From: Phycisphaerales bacterium
Lineage (GTDB): Bacteria; Planctomycetota; Phycisphaerae; Phycisphaerales; UBA1924
Length of the DNA stretch: 64,000 nt
Reading direction: 5' to 3'
NCBI GenBank assembly: GCA_020853815.1
Contig: JADYYE010000021.1
Location: 1-64,000 of the forward strand
Part shown: positions 1 to 8,573 of the stretch, in pieces
Layout of the letters: the number at the start of each line of letters is the position of its first letter
Numbering within the stretch: position 1 is the stretch's first letter
Notes under the pieces: generated by a model
Seen by the model: the letters and a program-made list of their open reading frames with translations, nothing else
What the model was told of the DNA's origin: nothing
Database searches by the model: none
Made by a program: the position numbers and the translations under genes

Positions 1-666
<666 letters not shown>

Positions 667-671
667 GTGAA

Positions 672-756
672 TAGGCACTTGGCAAGAGGCACTTGGCACC
701 AGGAAAGGCGGCAGACAGTGGGTTTTCCCAAGTGCCTGTTGCCCAATGCCCAGTGC
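672..756 (-). repeat. GGCACTN-type repeat tract with an inverted arm
   Basis: Ten bases after the groES stop, the minus strand reads GGGCACTGGGCATTGGGCA and then AGGCACTTGG. Nearer the next gene the same unit appears in the opposite orientation. The arms AGGCACTTGG (687-696) and CCAAGTGCCT (728-737) are perfectly complementary and could form a 10-bp stem in the groES-groEL message. The tract belongs to the same unit family as those at 25917-26008 and 49843-49934. Confidence 0.75.
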
Positions 757-765
757 CCGTTCCGA

Positions 766-1074
766 TCAATCGACCACGGCGAGGATGTCGTCCTCGGACA
801 TGATGAGCAGGTCCTGGCCGTCGATCTTGATCTCGGTGCCGGAGTAGCTGCTGAAGATGACTCGGTCGCCCTTCTTGACGGTGAGGGGGATTCGGCTGCC
901 GGTCTCGGTGTTGAGGGCGCCGTCGCCGACGGCCTCGATGATGCCGGTCTTGGGTTTGTCCTTGCTGGCTTCGGGGAGGAAGATGCCGCTCTCGGTTTTG
1001 GAGGCGGCCTCGTCGCGCTTGACGAGGATCTTGTCGTGCAGGGGGCGGACGCCGTTTCCGTTCTTCTTGGCCAT
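766..1074 (-). CDS. groES: 10 kDa co-chaperonin GroES
   Basis: A 102-residue protein with the GroES fold signature: VRPLHDKILVKRDEAASKTESGIFLPE at the N-terminal half (seen in pieces), a mobile-loop region, and a C-terminal KIDGQDLLIMSEDDILAVVD. GroES caps the GroEL ring and drives ATP-dependent folding. The ATG at 1074 is chosen over an upstream one (1098) because GGAG lies 8 bases before it and the family begins at this point (MAKKNGNGVRPLHD). The N-terminus is slightly longer than in typical 95-97-residue proteins. It is the first gene of the chaperonin operon. Confidence 0.96.
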   Translation of the reverse strand: MAKKNGNGVRPLHDKILVKRDEAASKTESGIFLPEASKDKPKTGIIEAVGDGALNTETGSRIPLTVKKGDRVIFSSYSGTEIKIDGQDLLIMSEDDILAVVD

Positions 1075-1105
1075 GACGCGAATCTCCAATTCACACAATC
1101 AGGCC

Positions 1106-1125
1106 GGGGCGCACCGGTGCGCTCC
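1106..1125. other. Perfect palindrome between groES and the upstream gene
   Basis: GCGCACCGGTGCGC (14 nt) is self-complementary and extends on both sides to about ten pairs with one G-T. It sits after the stop of the receiver-like gene and upstream of groES, so it may help end the upstream transcript. There is no T-run, so it is not a classical terminator. Confidence 0.4.
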
Positions 1126-1133
1126 GGCGTGGG

Positions 1134-1724
1134 TTACACGGTCGAACCGGGCCAACGCCCGTGGTAATGCCGATGGAGGCACCGACGCAGCACCTCCAGC
1201 ATGACTTCCAAGTCCGTGATGCTGCGCGGACGCTCGACCACCGCGAACGCGCCGGCGCGGAGCGCGGCGCCGATCTCGCGTGCGTCGTCGCGCAGCGAGC
1301 GCGAGCGCTTCACGACGACCGTGGGCGGCGGGGACGAGAGGCGGGCGAGCAGATCGAGCAGGCGCGGGCCGCCCTCGAGATCGTGGGATGACTGACCATC
1401 GAGGGGCAGGCCGAGGTCGACGACCGCGATGTGGATGGGGGTCGATTCGATGACGCGCTTGGCCTCGCCGCCGGTCTGGGCGCGGTGGGCGATGACGCCC
1501 ATGGGCTCGAGCAGGCGGGGGAGGCGGTCGACCCAGGGGTCCTGTTGCCAGCCGGCGCAGGAAAGGAGCAGGTTGAGGCGGCCGCCGCAGGTCGGGCCGG
1601 GGGTGGTTGCGGGGTGGGCCGCTCCGGTCCCGGAGCCCGACGACATGCCGCCCTGGCCCGTTCCGGGCGCGTGGCCACCCTCGGGCGTGTGGGGGGAGTC
1701 GGGATGGGGGCGCACCAACACCAT
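1134..1724 (-). CDS. Response-regulator receiver-like protein
   Basis: About 196 residues. The N-terminal 40 residues are a Gly/Pro/Ser-rich low-complexity stretch. After this comes a receiver-like segment: LNLLLSCAGW, then IHIAVVDLGLPLDGQ with the candidate phospho-acceptor Asp in VVDLGLP, VVVKRSRSLRDD, and FAVVERPRSITDLEVMLEVL. The usual acidic pair near the N-terminus and the final Thr/Lys pattern are weak, so it may be a degenerate or phosphorylation-independent receiver. There is no DNA-binding output domain. Starts at 1724 (ATG) or 1646 (ATG) are both possible. It lies upstream of groES on the same strand, but a 59-base gap with a palindrome separates them. Confidence 0.65.
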   Translation of the reverse strand: MVLVRPHPDSPHTPEGGHAPGTGQGGMSSGSGTGAAHPATTPGPTCGGRLNLLLSCAGWQQDPWVDRLPRLLEPMGVIAHRAQTGGEAKRVIESTPIHIAVVDLGLPLDGQSSHDLEGGPRLLDLLARLSSPPPTVVVKRSRSLRDDAREIGAALRAGAFAVVERPRSITDLEVMLEVLRRCLHRHYHGRWPGSTV

Positions 1725-2057
1725 GCCAAGGCATGGGCAACCGGTGTGCCGATCGCGGCGGTAATCGGCGAATCGCGGCGGATGGAGGGCGGGCGCATAA
1801 AGAGAACGGACCGCGCGCGAAACCCGCGTTGAGGGCGTGCGGCGGGGTTTTCGTGGTGGGTCAGATGCGACGCGGGGCGCCGGGCGCAAGGAACGTGAGA
1901 GTCGATCGCGGCGACGGGCCCGAATCCGCCTGCCAGCGGGCTCATGCAGTGGTGTCGGCGGATGCCATTTCGGCAGGGGCGAGCGTGCGCCGAATCCGCT
2001 CAAATCGAGACGAAAGCGGGCATGGAATCGGATTTTGATCGGTATACTCGCACCACT
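1725..2057. other. Divergent intergenic region, no gene seen
   Basis: This is 333 bases between the receiver-like gene (minus) and rmuC (plus). No convincing coding frame or RNA gene is visible. It should hold both promoters; only the rmuC -10 candidate at 2043-2048 stands out. Confidence 0.6.
2043..2048 (+). promoter_or_regulatory. Candidate leaderless -10 box of rmuC
   Basis: TATACT ends nine bases before the rmuC ATG at 2058, and no Shine-Dalgarno sequence lies between. This spacing would put the transcript start at or very near the start codon. Confidence 0.45.
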
Positions 2058-3503
2058 ATGGACTCGGCACTGATTGTCACTGGGGTGGTCGCGCTGGCGG
2101 GCGTGGGCGTGGCGGTGTGGGCGGCGCTGGCGCGTGGGAAGGCGATGGGCCAGGCGGAGGCCGCATCGGCGCGGGCGGAGGCGCTGACAACCGAGGTCGC
2201 GGCGGCGCGCGAGCAACTGGCGCGGGCCCTGGATTCGGCGGCGACGACGGAGCGTGATCTCCGCGCGCAGCTCGAGGCTCGCGTCGACGAACTCTCGCGC
2301 GAGAAGCAGGAGCGGGCGAGACTGGGCGAGCGCGTCGTGGCGCTCGATGGTGACCTGGTCCAGGCGGATCAGGCGCACCGCGCGCGGGTGCAGGACATCG
2401 AGCGTCGGCACGACGAGGCGCTCAGGGCGTCGCAGGATCACTTCAAGCGATTGGCGGGCGATGTGCTGGCGCAGACGGTGAAGGAGTTTCAGGAGCGGGC
2501 GTCGCAGCAGTTCAGCGGGCAGCGCGAGCACCTGGCGCTGGAACTCGAGCAGCGACGCAAGAACATCGACGAGTTGCTTTCGCCCATCCGCGATCTGCTG
2601 GCGAAGACCGACACGAACCTGAGCCGCATCGAGCAGGAGCGGACGGCGTCGTTCGCGTCGCTGGTCGAGCAGATCCGCGGCACGCAGGAGTCGAGCGCGA
2701 AACTCAAGGATGAGACCTCGAAACTGGTTGCGGCGTTGCGCAAGCCGCAGGTGCGCGGGCGCTACGGCGAGGTGCAATTGCGCCGCGTGGTCGAGGTCGC
2801 GGGATTGCGGAGCTACTGCGATTTTTCCGAACAGGACTCGCGGCGGACCGACGCGGGCGACCTGCAACGCCCGGACATGACGATCAAGCTGCCGAACGAG
2901 CGGACCATCGTCGTGGACTCCAAGACCACCATCGAGGCGTACCTCGACGCGATCGAGGCGGCCAGCCCGGAGGCGGCCGAACACGCGATGGATCGATTTG
3001 CCGAGCACGTGCGCAAGCAGATCGAGGCGCTGTCGGCCAAGGCGTACTGGGACCAGTTCGAGCGCGCGCCGGAGTTCGTCGTGATGTTCGTGCCGGGCGA
3101 TCAATTCATCGACGGCGCGCTCTCGCGCCGGCCCGAGCTGTTCGAGCTGGCCGTCAAACGGCGCGTGATCCTGGCCAGCCCGTCGACGCTGATCGGCCTG
3201 CTGCGCGCGGTGGAGCTGGGCTGGCGCGAGCAGCGCCTGGCGGAAGAGGCCGGGGAGCTGCGCAAGCTCGGGCGCGAGCTGCACGAGCGTGCGTCGGTCG
3301 CGTGGGAGCACGCGGCCAAGCTCGGCGCGTCGCTGCGTCAGTCGGCGGAGCACTACAACCGCTTCGTCGCGTCGGTGGACACGCGATTGACGCCGACGCT
3401 CAAGAAGTTTGAGGACGCGGGGGTCCGATCGGCGAAGGAACTGGCGGCCTTGCCGGATGTGTCGGTGGTGTCCAAGGCGCTGGAGTCGGCGCGGGAGACT
3501 TGA
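2058..3503 (+). CDS. rmuC: RmuC-family DNA recombination protein
   Basis: A 481-residue protein: an N-terminal membrane segment at about residues 4-22 (ALIVTGVVALAGVGVAVWAA), a long Ala/Glu/Arg-rich coiled coil to about residue 190, then the RmuC domain with VRGRYGEVQLRRVVEVAG, RPDMTIKLPNERTIVVDSK and FVVMFVPGDQF. The domain is a predicted nuclease-like fold, and the family limits inversion at short inverted repeats. The region VVDSKTT carries the Asp and Lys expected of a PD-(D/E)XK-like core. The ATG at 2058 is chosen because the membrane helix follows directly and a -10-like box precedes it; 38 upstream codons in the same frame look non-coding. It is a single-gene unit followed by an unusual repeat tract. 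Confidence 0.93.
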   Translation: MDSALIVTGVVALAGVGVAVWAALARGKAMGQAEAASARAEALTTEVAAAREQLARALDSAATTERDLRAQLEARVDELSREKQERARLGERVVALDGDLVQADQAHRARVQDIERRHDEALRASQDHFKRLAGDVLAQTVKEFQERASQQFSGQREHLALELEQRRKNIDELLSPIRDLLAKTDTNLSRIEQERTASFASLVEQIRGTQESSAKLKDETSKLVAALRKPQVRGRYGEVQLRRVVEVAGLRSYCDFSEQDSRRTDAGDLQRPDMTIKLPNERTIVVDSKTTIEAYLDAIEAASPEAAEHAMDRFAEHVRKQIEALSAKAYWDQFERAPEFVVMFVPGDQFIDGALSRRPELFELAVKRRVILASPSTLIGLLRAVELGWREQRLAEEAGELRKLGRELHERASVAWEHAAKLGASLRQSAEHYNRFVASVDTRLTPTLKKFEDAGVRSAKELAALPDVSVVSKALESARET

Positions 3504-3520
3504 GCGTGGGCCGGATGACG

Positions 3521-3571
3521 CATGTTCACATGTTCACATGTTCACAGGGCACATGAGCACATGAGCACATG
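3521..3571 (+). repeat. Octamer tract: CATGTTCA x3 then CATGAGCA-like units
   Basis: Beginning 17 bases after the rmuC stop, three CATGTTCA units run head to tail; after a six-base break, CATGAGCA-like units follow. The unit length stays at eight while the inner bases change and the palindromic CATG is kept. Confidence 0.85.
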
Positions 3572-3707
3572 GGTGTATGGGAATCCTCGGATTTCCATGC
3601 CGAGCATGTCGGATGATCGCCCGCACGCGCACGGGACGCGTCACCATCCTCACTCGCGCGAGCGTTGACGATTTGGGTGCTTCCGCGTCTTGCGGTCCGG
3701 CCCTGAT

Positions 3708-5648
3708 CTACTTCATCACGGCGTCGAGCTGGGTCTTCACGCCCTTGGCGTCGTTGGAGTTCCCCGCGGCGTTGAGGGCGTCGAGGTAGAGCCCGCCGAT
3801 GCGGTACCAGTTGCTCTGGGTCACGAACTGCCCGCTCATCTTGCCGGGCTTCTTGGTCTTGCGCCACATGTCGCGCAGCATGTTGGCGACCTGCGCGGGC
3901 GTCGAGCCGCGGGCCTTCATCATCTCCGTGCAGCGTTGGGCGGCGGCGACGACGAACGGGCCCTCGTCCGCGAAGTTCTGCACGATCTCCTGGTAGAGCT
4001 TGTAGGCGCGATCGGTGTCCTTGCGGTCCTCGTAGAACCGCGCCTGCTCCATGCGGACGCGCACCGCCAGATCGACGCGCCGGAACCGGGCCTCGCGCAT
4101 GTTGGTGTAGAACTGCCCGTACGCCCACTCCCACAGCTTCTCCTGCTCGCGATCGTCGGAGACGATCTTGATCATGGGGATGAGCACTTCGAGCGCGAAG
4201 CCCGGCGACTTGTCGCCCGCCAGCTTGAGGATGGAGTTGGCCCACTCGTTGACCTGCTTGGGCGTGAGCTTGGCGGCGCCCGCCAGGTCGATGATCGATC
4301 GCCACGCCGGCGCGTACGCGGGCGAGGCGTTCACCGCGAACTTCAGAAGCTCGAGGCGCGTGTCGGTCGACTTGGCGCGCGGGGGCGGGGCCGCCCAGCC
4401 CTTGAGGTCGACGCGCGGCGGGAAGTCCATGCTCCGCGTGATCAGCCCGCCCAGTCGAGAGCTGGCGTCGGTCCACGCGGCGGCAACCATCCGGTCCGCC
4501 GGCTTGTCCCCCGCCAGCGAGGCCAGCAGGAGCACCTCGCCGTCGGTCATGTCCTCGCCGGTCTGTGGATTGGTCGTGTGCCCGACGAGTTTCTTATATT
4601 CTTCATAACAACCAAAGTCGAGGTTCCAGCGCGGGGGCGAGCCCGGCTCGAGGAACCCGACCCAGGCGTGCCCCACGTCCGCGCCCGCGGCGCCCATCTG
4701 CACCGTGGGAACGCCGATCGCCTTGCCGATGGTGGCGGCGTAATACGCCTGGTGAACGCACACCCCGCCCACCTTGCGGATGCTGGCGAGGCTGAACGGC
4801 TCCTTGTCGAGCTTGAGCGGCTGGCTGTACTTGAAGAACGCGGTGTCGTAGGGAACATCAAAGTACACGCGCCCCACGCGACGCTCGCCCGAGTGTTTCT
4901 CCATCGCCCAGCGCAGATCGGAGACGGGGGCCGCGGCATCGACCATGAAGACCAGAAGCTCGGTCGGCGTCACCTTCGGATCGAACACCAGCTTCTTGGC
5001 GTTGCTGGTGTAATGGTCGAAGAGCTCGACCGGGTCGGGGAGCTCGGCGCGCCCGAACGACGGCGGCTTGTCCCACACCAGCGCGACGGCGGCGGCGAGA
5101 TTCGGGAACTCCGCCACCTGCTTGCCGCGCTGGTCCAGCATCTTCAGGTACAGGCGGTACGCCGCGGGCAGGTCGTCCGCCGCGGGGCGCGCCACGAACA
5201 CCAGCGCGTCGGCGAGCTTGGGATTGTCGCGGTACGCGCGCAGGATCGCCTGACGCTCCGGCGCGTCGAGCTTGAGCGTCTGGGCGATGGCGCGGCGCCA
5301 GCGGGCGGCCTCGACGATGGCGCGCGTGTCCTCGAACGTGTCGAACGCGGCGATCAGGTCGAGCACCTGATCGATGTTCTGGAGCTCGGTCTTCACCTCG
5401 CCGCTCTCGATCACCGAGGCGAGCTGCTGGGCGCAGCGGGCCTTGACCGCCTCGAACGTGATGGGCGACGGGCTGGGCTCGGCGGGCTGGGTTCCGGGCT
5501 GGGTTCCGGGCTGGCCCGCTGACGGCACGCCGGGCTTGGGTCGGTCGACAAAGTCCGCGGGCTTGTTCTGGAACGCCGCGGCTGGGGCGGCGAACGCCAG
5601 TCCCGAAACGCCGAGAATCATCGAGCGAAGGAGTGTGGGTCCACGCAT
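3708..5648 (-). CDS. Exported transglutaminase-like protein
   Basis: A 646-residue protein with a signal peptide (MRGPTLLRSMILGVSGLAFA, cleavage after AAPAAAF) and a Pro/Gly-rich linker to about residue 60. The centre matches a transglutaminase-like cysteine-protease fold: GGVCVHQAYYAA (Cys near residue 296), VGHAWVGF (His near 328) and WNLDFGCYEEY (Asp near 342) form a plausible Cys-His-Asp triad. The last 250 residues are helical and look TPR-like (RAYKLYQEIVQNFADEG). It probably acts on peptide or protein substrates in the periplasm. The ATG at 5648 has GGAGG upstream; a start 42 bases earlier would displace the signal peptide. No partner gene is obvious. Confidence 0.8.
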   Translation of the reverse strand: MRGPTLLRSMILGVSGLAFAAPAAAFQNKPADFVDRPKPGVPSAGQPGTQPGTQPAEPSPSPITFEAVKARCAQQLASVIESGEVKTELQNIDQVLDLIAAFDTFEDTRAIVEAARWRRAIAQTLKLDAPERQAILRAYRDNPKLADALVFVARPAADDLPAAYRLYLKMLDQRGKQVAEFPNLAAAVALVWDKPPSFGRAELPDPVELFDHYTSNAKKLVFDPKVTPTELLVFMVDAAAPVSDLRWAMEKHSGERRVGRVYFDVPYDTAFFKYSQPLKLDKEPFSLASIRKVGGVCVHQAYYAATIGKAIGVPTVQMGAAGADVGHAWVGFLEPGSPPRWNLDFGCYEEYKKLVGHTTNPQTGEDMTDGEVLLLASLAGDKPADRMVAAAWTDASSRLGGLITRSMDFPPRVDLKGWAAPPPRAKSTDTRLELLKFAVNASPAYAPAWRSIIDLAGAAKLTPKQVNEWANSILKLAGDKSPGFALEVLIPMIKIVSDDREQEKLWEWAYGQFYTNMREARFRRVDLAVRVRMEQARFYEDRKDTDRAYKLYQEIVQNFADEGPFVVAAAQRCTEMMKARGSTPAQVANMLRDMWRKTKKPGKMSGQFVTQSNWYRIGGLYLDALNAAGNSNDAKGVKTQLDAVMK

Positions 5649-5736
5649 CGAAACGCCTCCGAAAACCCGTGCGGGTGAGTCAGACACCATGAGCCTACAC
5701 GATCGACGCCCGCGTGAAAACCGCGACTTGAGGCGT

Positions 5737-6165
5737 TCACCGCGTCCGCGTCACGAACGTCACCTTGGTGAAACCGGCGTCGCTGGCGGCCTGCATGGCG
5801 GCGGCGGTGAACTCCACCGGCGCATCCGGGTCCGCCTTGATGAGCACGCCGGGGTCCTTGGGCAATTGCGCGAGCACGGAGCCCAGCGCGTCCTGGGTTT
5901 CCAGGGCGCGAGCGCCCAGCACGAAGCGCGGGCGTCCGCCCTGGGATTTCACTTCGATGAGCGGCGCTTGCAGGAGCGCGTTGCGGCCGATGTTTCCGCC
6001 GCTGGAGGTCTTGAGGGTGCTGGCGAGTTCGCCCTCTTCGGCGGCGAGGTTTCCGGCGATGATGAAATAGAAGAGGAGGAAGAGCACCACGTCGATGAGC
6101 GCGATGAGGGGAAGGCGGAGCGACGCCGGATCGAGGCGGCGGGATTGCTTGCGGGCGAAGTTCAC
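5737..6165 (-). CDS. ExbD/TolR-family transporter subunit (second copy)
   Basis: A 142-residue protein beginning VNFARKQSRRLDPASLRLPL, with a single N-terminal membrane helix (IALIDVVLFLLFYFIIAG) carrying the Asp of the LIDVV motif, then a periplasmic domain ending AAMQAASDAGFTKVTFVTRTR. ExbD/TolR subunits use the proton-motive force with ExbB/TolQ to energise envelope processes. It starts with GTG inside the end of the previous exbD (GTGA overlap), with GGAGG upstream, so the two are translationally coupled. Confidence 0.9.
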   Translation of the reverse strand: MNFARKQSRRLDPASLRLPLIALIDVVLFLLFYFIIAGNLAAEEGELASTLKTSSGGNIGRNALLQAPLIEVKSQGGRPRFVLGARALETQDALGSVLAQLPKDPGVLIKADPDAPVEFTAAAMQAASDAGFTKVTFVTRTR

Positions 6166-6647
6166 CTGGAACCTCCCGCCGGCGCCGGGCCGCCCTCGTT
6201 GCTGGTCGCCAGACGCCAGCGCACCACGCCGGCGCGGCTCAGTTCCTCCGCGACCCGCGAGAGGTGCATCGACGGGCACAGACGATCGGCGCGGACGACG
6301 ACCTCGACGGGCGTGTGGCGCGAGGGCTTGGCGTCGCCCGCGGCGGGGGCTCCGCTCCCGGATTTGCTGCCCGCCTGGGCCGCGATCTGGGACGCCAGCG
6401 AGGGGAGGTCGACCGGCTGCCCGAGCGTGGAGAGGCGTCCGAGCCGGTCCATGTCGAGGTAGACGGCGCTGCCGGCCTTCTCGCGGGTGGTGTCGCCGCG
6501 CTGCGAGGGAAGGTCGAGCGAGGCCTGCTCGGAGCGGGAAAACTGCGACGTGAGCGTGAAAAAGACGATGAGCAGCATCACCACGTCGATCATCGGCGTG
6601 AGATCGAACGAGGCCTCTTCCTTGCTCTTGCGGAGGCTGAGCTTCAC
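6162..6647 (-). CDS. ExbD/TolR-family transporter subunit (first copy)
   Basis: A 161-residue protein with the family start KSKEEASFDLTPMIDVVMLL, where the membrane Asp of DVVMLL is the conserved proton-path residue, followed by a periplasmic domain VEVVVRADRLCPSMHLSRV. The ATG overlaps the stop of the upstream exbB-like gene (ATGA). The Gly/Ser/Ala-rich insert around residue 95 makes it longer than usual. It forms a three-gene operon with the ExbB-like and the second ExbD-like proteins; a TonB partner is not in the window. Confidence 0.93.
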   Translation of the reverse strand: MKLSLRKSKEEASFDLTPMIDVVMLLIVFFTLTSQFSRSEQASLDLPSQRGDTTREKAGSAVYLDMDRLGRLSTLGQPVDLPSLASQIAAQAGSKSGSGAPAAGDAKPSRHTPVEVVVRADRLCPSMHLSRVAEELSRAGVVRWRLATSNEGGPAPAGGSR

Positions 6648-7480
6648 GTGCGGTCGACCTCACGCGCGGCGGGGCGGGCGGCCTGGCGCGGCGCGGGGGC
6701 CGGCGTCGCGGCGCTGATGTGCGAGATCAACCGCTCCATCACGCGGCTGGAGTCGTCGACGATCTCCTCGATGCGACGGCGATAGATCGCGAACATGATC
6801 GTGCAGGGGATCGCGACGATCAGGCCCTCGGCGGTGTTCACCAGCGCCATCGACATGAACGTCGCCAGCTGGGTCGAACGGGCGGCGCCGGTTAGCGTGC
6901 CGATGGTGCGGAAGGCGCCGATCATGCCCACGACCGTGCCGAGCAGGCCCAGCATCGGGCCGACCGCGGCGATGATGCCGATGAAGTCGTTCATGCGGTG
7001 CATGCGCTCGGTCTCGGCGGCGCCGGCGTCCTCGACGGCGGAGCGCAACTCAAGGTTGCCGAACGCCGAGCGACGCACCCGCTCGATCGCCATGCCCATC
7101 ACGCGGGCGAGGAAGCTGTCGGCGTGCTCGCCCGAGCAGGCGCGGGAGGCCTCGTCCAGCGAACCGGCGGCCATGGCCATGTCGAGCTTCTGGGCCAGCT
7201 CGAGCGGGAGGTGGCGTGCGCGGCGCAGGTACAGGGCGTTGCGGATGATGAGGGCCAAGGCCACGATCGACAGGGCGATCATGATGTAGCTGACCAGCCC
7301 GCCGTCCTTGATGTAGTCCCACAGGGAGACACCGGCCAGGCCCGCGGTGGGGTCGGAGGGAGCGCCGCCGGGGGTGGCGGGATTGGGCGCCGGTCCGGTC
7401 GCGGGGCCGCTTGCGGGGTTGGCGGGCGGCGCGCCCGTGGTCTGTGCGAGCAAGAGGAGAGGAAGAACCATCGCCGTCAT
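6644..7480 (-). CDS. MotA/TolQ/ExbB-family proton channel protein
   Basis: A 278-residue protein with a signal-like N-terminus (MTAMVLPLLLLAQTTG), a Pro/Ala/Gly linker, a first membrane helix (YIMIALSIVALALIIRNAL), a cytoplasmic helical region, and the two-helix channel signature FIGIIAAVGPMLGLLGTVVG and then ALVNTAEGLIVAIPCTIMFA. These pairs form the pentameric channel of ExbB/TolQ motors. The start at 7480 is preferred because GGAG sits six bases upstream; an ATG at 7492 is also in frame. It is the first gene of the exbB-exbD-exbD operon. Confidence 0.93.
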   Translation of the reverse strand: MTAMVLPLLLLAQTTGAPPANPASGPATGPAPNPATPGGAPSDPTAGLAGVSLWDYIKDGGLVSYIMIALSIVALALIIRNALYLRRARHLPLELAQKLDMAMAAGSLDEASRACSGEHADSFLARVMGMAIERVRRSAFGNLELRSAVEDAGAAETERMHRMNDFIGIIAAVGPMLGLLGTVVGMIGAFRTIGTLTGAARSTQLATFMSMALVNTAEGLIVAIPCTIMFAIYRRRIEEIVDDSSRVMERLISHISAATPAPAPRQAARPAAREVDRT

Positions 7481-7781
7481 CGGAAGCTCCATCGGCCGCG
7501 CCGCTCAACCCTCACGCCCGAACCAACCGTGCATCGATACGCGGGCCCCGGCGGGGTAGACGCGGCAAACCGCCGCGTGTTTCCTCACGGGGTGGCCTGA
7601 GATGTAGTTGTATCGGCCGAACGAGGGAAAGGACGCAAGATCGGGGATGGTTGTCCGGCTTTCCGAAACTCGCGTCGGAATCCTGGTGGCCCCGAGACCC
7701 GACGGTGTCACGCCGACCGAGTGGCACGAGAACCGTCCATCGGGACGCCAAGAAGCCCCGTCGGCCCGTGCAGCATGGATG

Positions 7782-8504
7782 TTAGGGTTTCCGTGCTCGC
7801 CCTGTCGGAACGGGCGGTGCGAGCGGCTCTGCATCGGGAACCTGGACGCCCGCGGCGTGGGCGCGGAGGATTTTGATGCCCCAGGCCTGGAGCGTCTTGC
7901 GCAGCCAGGGGTTCTGCTCGTCGCGGTGCTTGAACTCGAAGGTCTCGGGGTAGGTCTCGGGGACGCTCTTGCGCTGCTCGGCGGCGCGATAGAGCACGAC
8001 GGCGCATCCGGTGCGTTCGCTCCCCGCGCCGCAGTGGACGAGCACGGGCTGCTTGGCGGGGTCGGTCATGATCGCCAGGGCCTGGACATAGTTGTTGGGA
8101 TTGCCGGTCGAATCGCCGTAGAGGTGGAAACGGAACCGCTCGACGCGGAGCGCGTCGGCGACGTCGGCGGCCCGCCGGTCCTCGCGCGAGCCGGGCTCGC
8201 ACGCGCCCAGGTCGACGATCGTGCGGATACGGTGCTCCTCAACAATCCTGCGCATGGCGGCGATGGAGAGCTCGCCGGCGCGGTAGAGCTTGCCCACTTC
8301 GACCACACCGAAGTTCTTGGGGACCAGGTTGGGCCGGACTCCCTGGACATAGAACCACACGCTCAGGACCGCGGCGAGGACGATGAAGAAGAGTCGGGCG
8401 GGGCTGGATTCGCGGCGCGGTGCGGTCGACGAGGCTTCGTCCGCCGATTTGGCGGACGGGTCGATGGCGGTCGCGGGATTTGCGGCCGGGCTGAGCGAAC
8501 TCAT
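7782..8504 (-). CDS. Membrane-anchored tyrosine/dual-specificity phosphatase
   Basis: A 240-residue protein with a charged N-terminal tail, one membrane helix at about residues 36-54 (ARLFFIVLAAVLSVWFYVQG), and a phosphatase domain with the P-loop HCGAGSERTG (Cys nucleophile and Arg of HCX5R). The upstream RTIVDLGACEPGSRED supplies the Asp-containing loop typical of this cysteine-phosphatase fold. It likely removes phosphate from protein tyrosine or a small phosphorylated ligand near the membrane. A TANNNT box ends exactly six bases before the ATG, and no Shine-Dalgarno sequence is visible. Confidence 0.88.
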   Translation of the reverse strand: MSSLSPAANPATAIDPSAKSADEASSTAPRRESSPARLFFIVLAAVLSVWFYVQGVRPNLVPKNFGVVEVGKLYRAGELSIAAMRRIVEEHRIRTIVDLGACEPGSREDRRAADVADALRVERFRFHLYGDSTGNPNNYVQALAIMTDPAKQPVLVHCGAGSERTGCAVVLYRAAEQRKSVPETYPETFEFKHRDEQNPWLRKTLQAWGIKILRAHAAGVQVPDAEPLAPPVPTGRARKP

Positions 8505-8510
8505 CGCGGG

Positions 8511-8516
8511 ATCGTA
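8511..8516 (-). promoter_or_regulatory. Candidate leaderless -10 box of the phosphatase gene
   Basis: On the minus strand TACGAT, then six bases, then ATG (8504). The divergent recR has a similar box about 50 bases away, so the two genes would share a compact promoter region. Confidence 0.45.
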
Positions 8517-8560
8517 GCGCGCGCCGAGCGAGCTCCCGCGCGGGCGCAGCGTGCGCGGCG

Positions 8561-8566
8561 TAGGAT
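8561..8566 (+). promoter_or_regulatory. Candidate leaderless -10 box of recR
   Basis: TAGGAT followed by seven bases and the ATG at 8574. An alternative ATG at 8565 overlaps the box itself, which argues for the later start. Confidence 0.4.
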
Positions 8567-8573
8567 GGCTTTG

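Noticed and set aside
1075-1133. CIRCE/HrcA operator upstream of groES
   Set aside because: The TTAGCACTC-N9-GAGTGCTAA pattern is not present; only a GC palindrome is seen.
1134-3353. A 739-residue minus-strand frame overlapping rmuC
   Set aside because: Its upstream two-thirds is antisense to rmuC and has no domain; only the last ~196 residues are protein-like.
3690-5522. A 610-residue plus-strand frame
   Set aside because: It is antisense to the exported transglutaminase-like gene; composition (His/Arg/Asp-rich) is typical of a GC-rich shadow.
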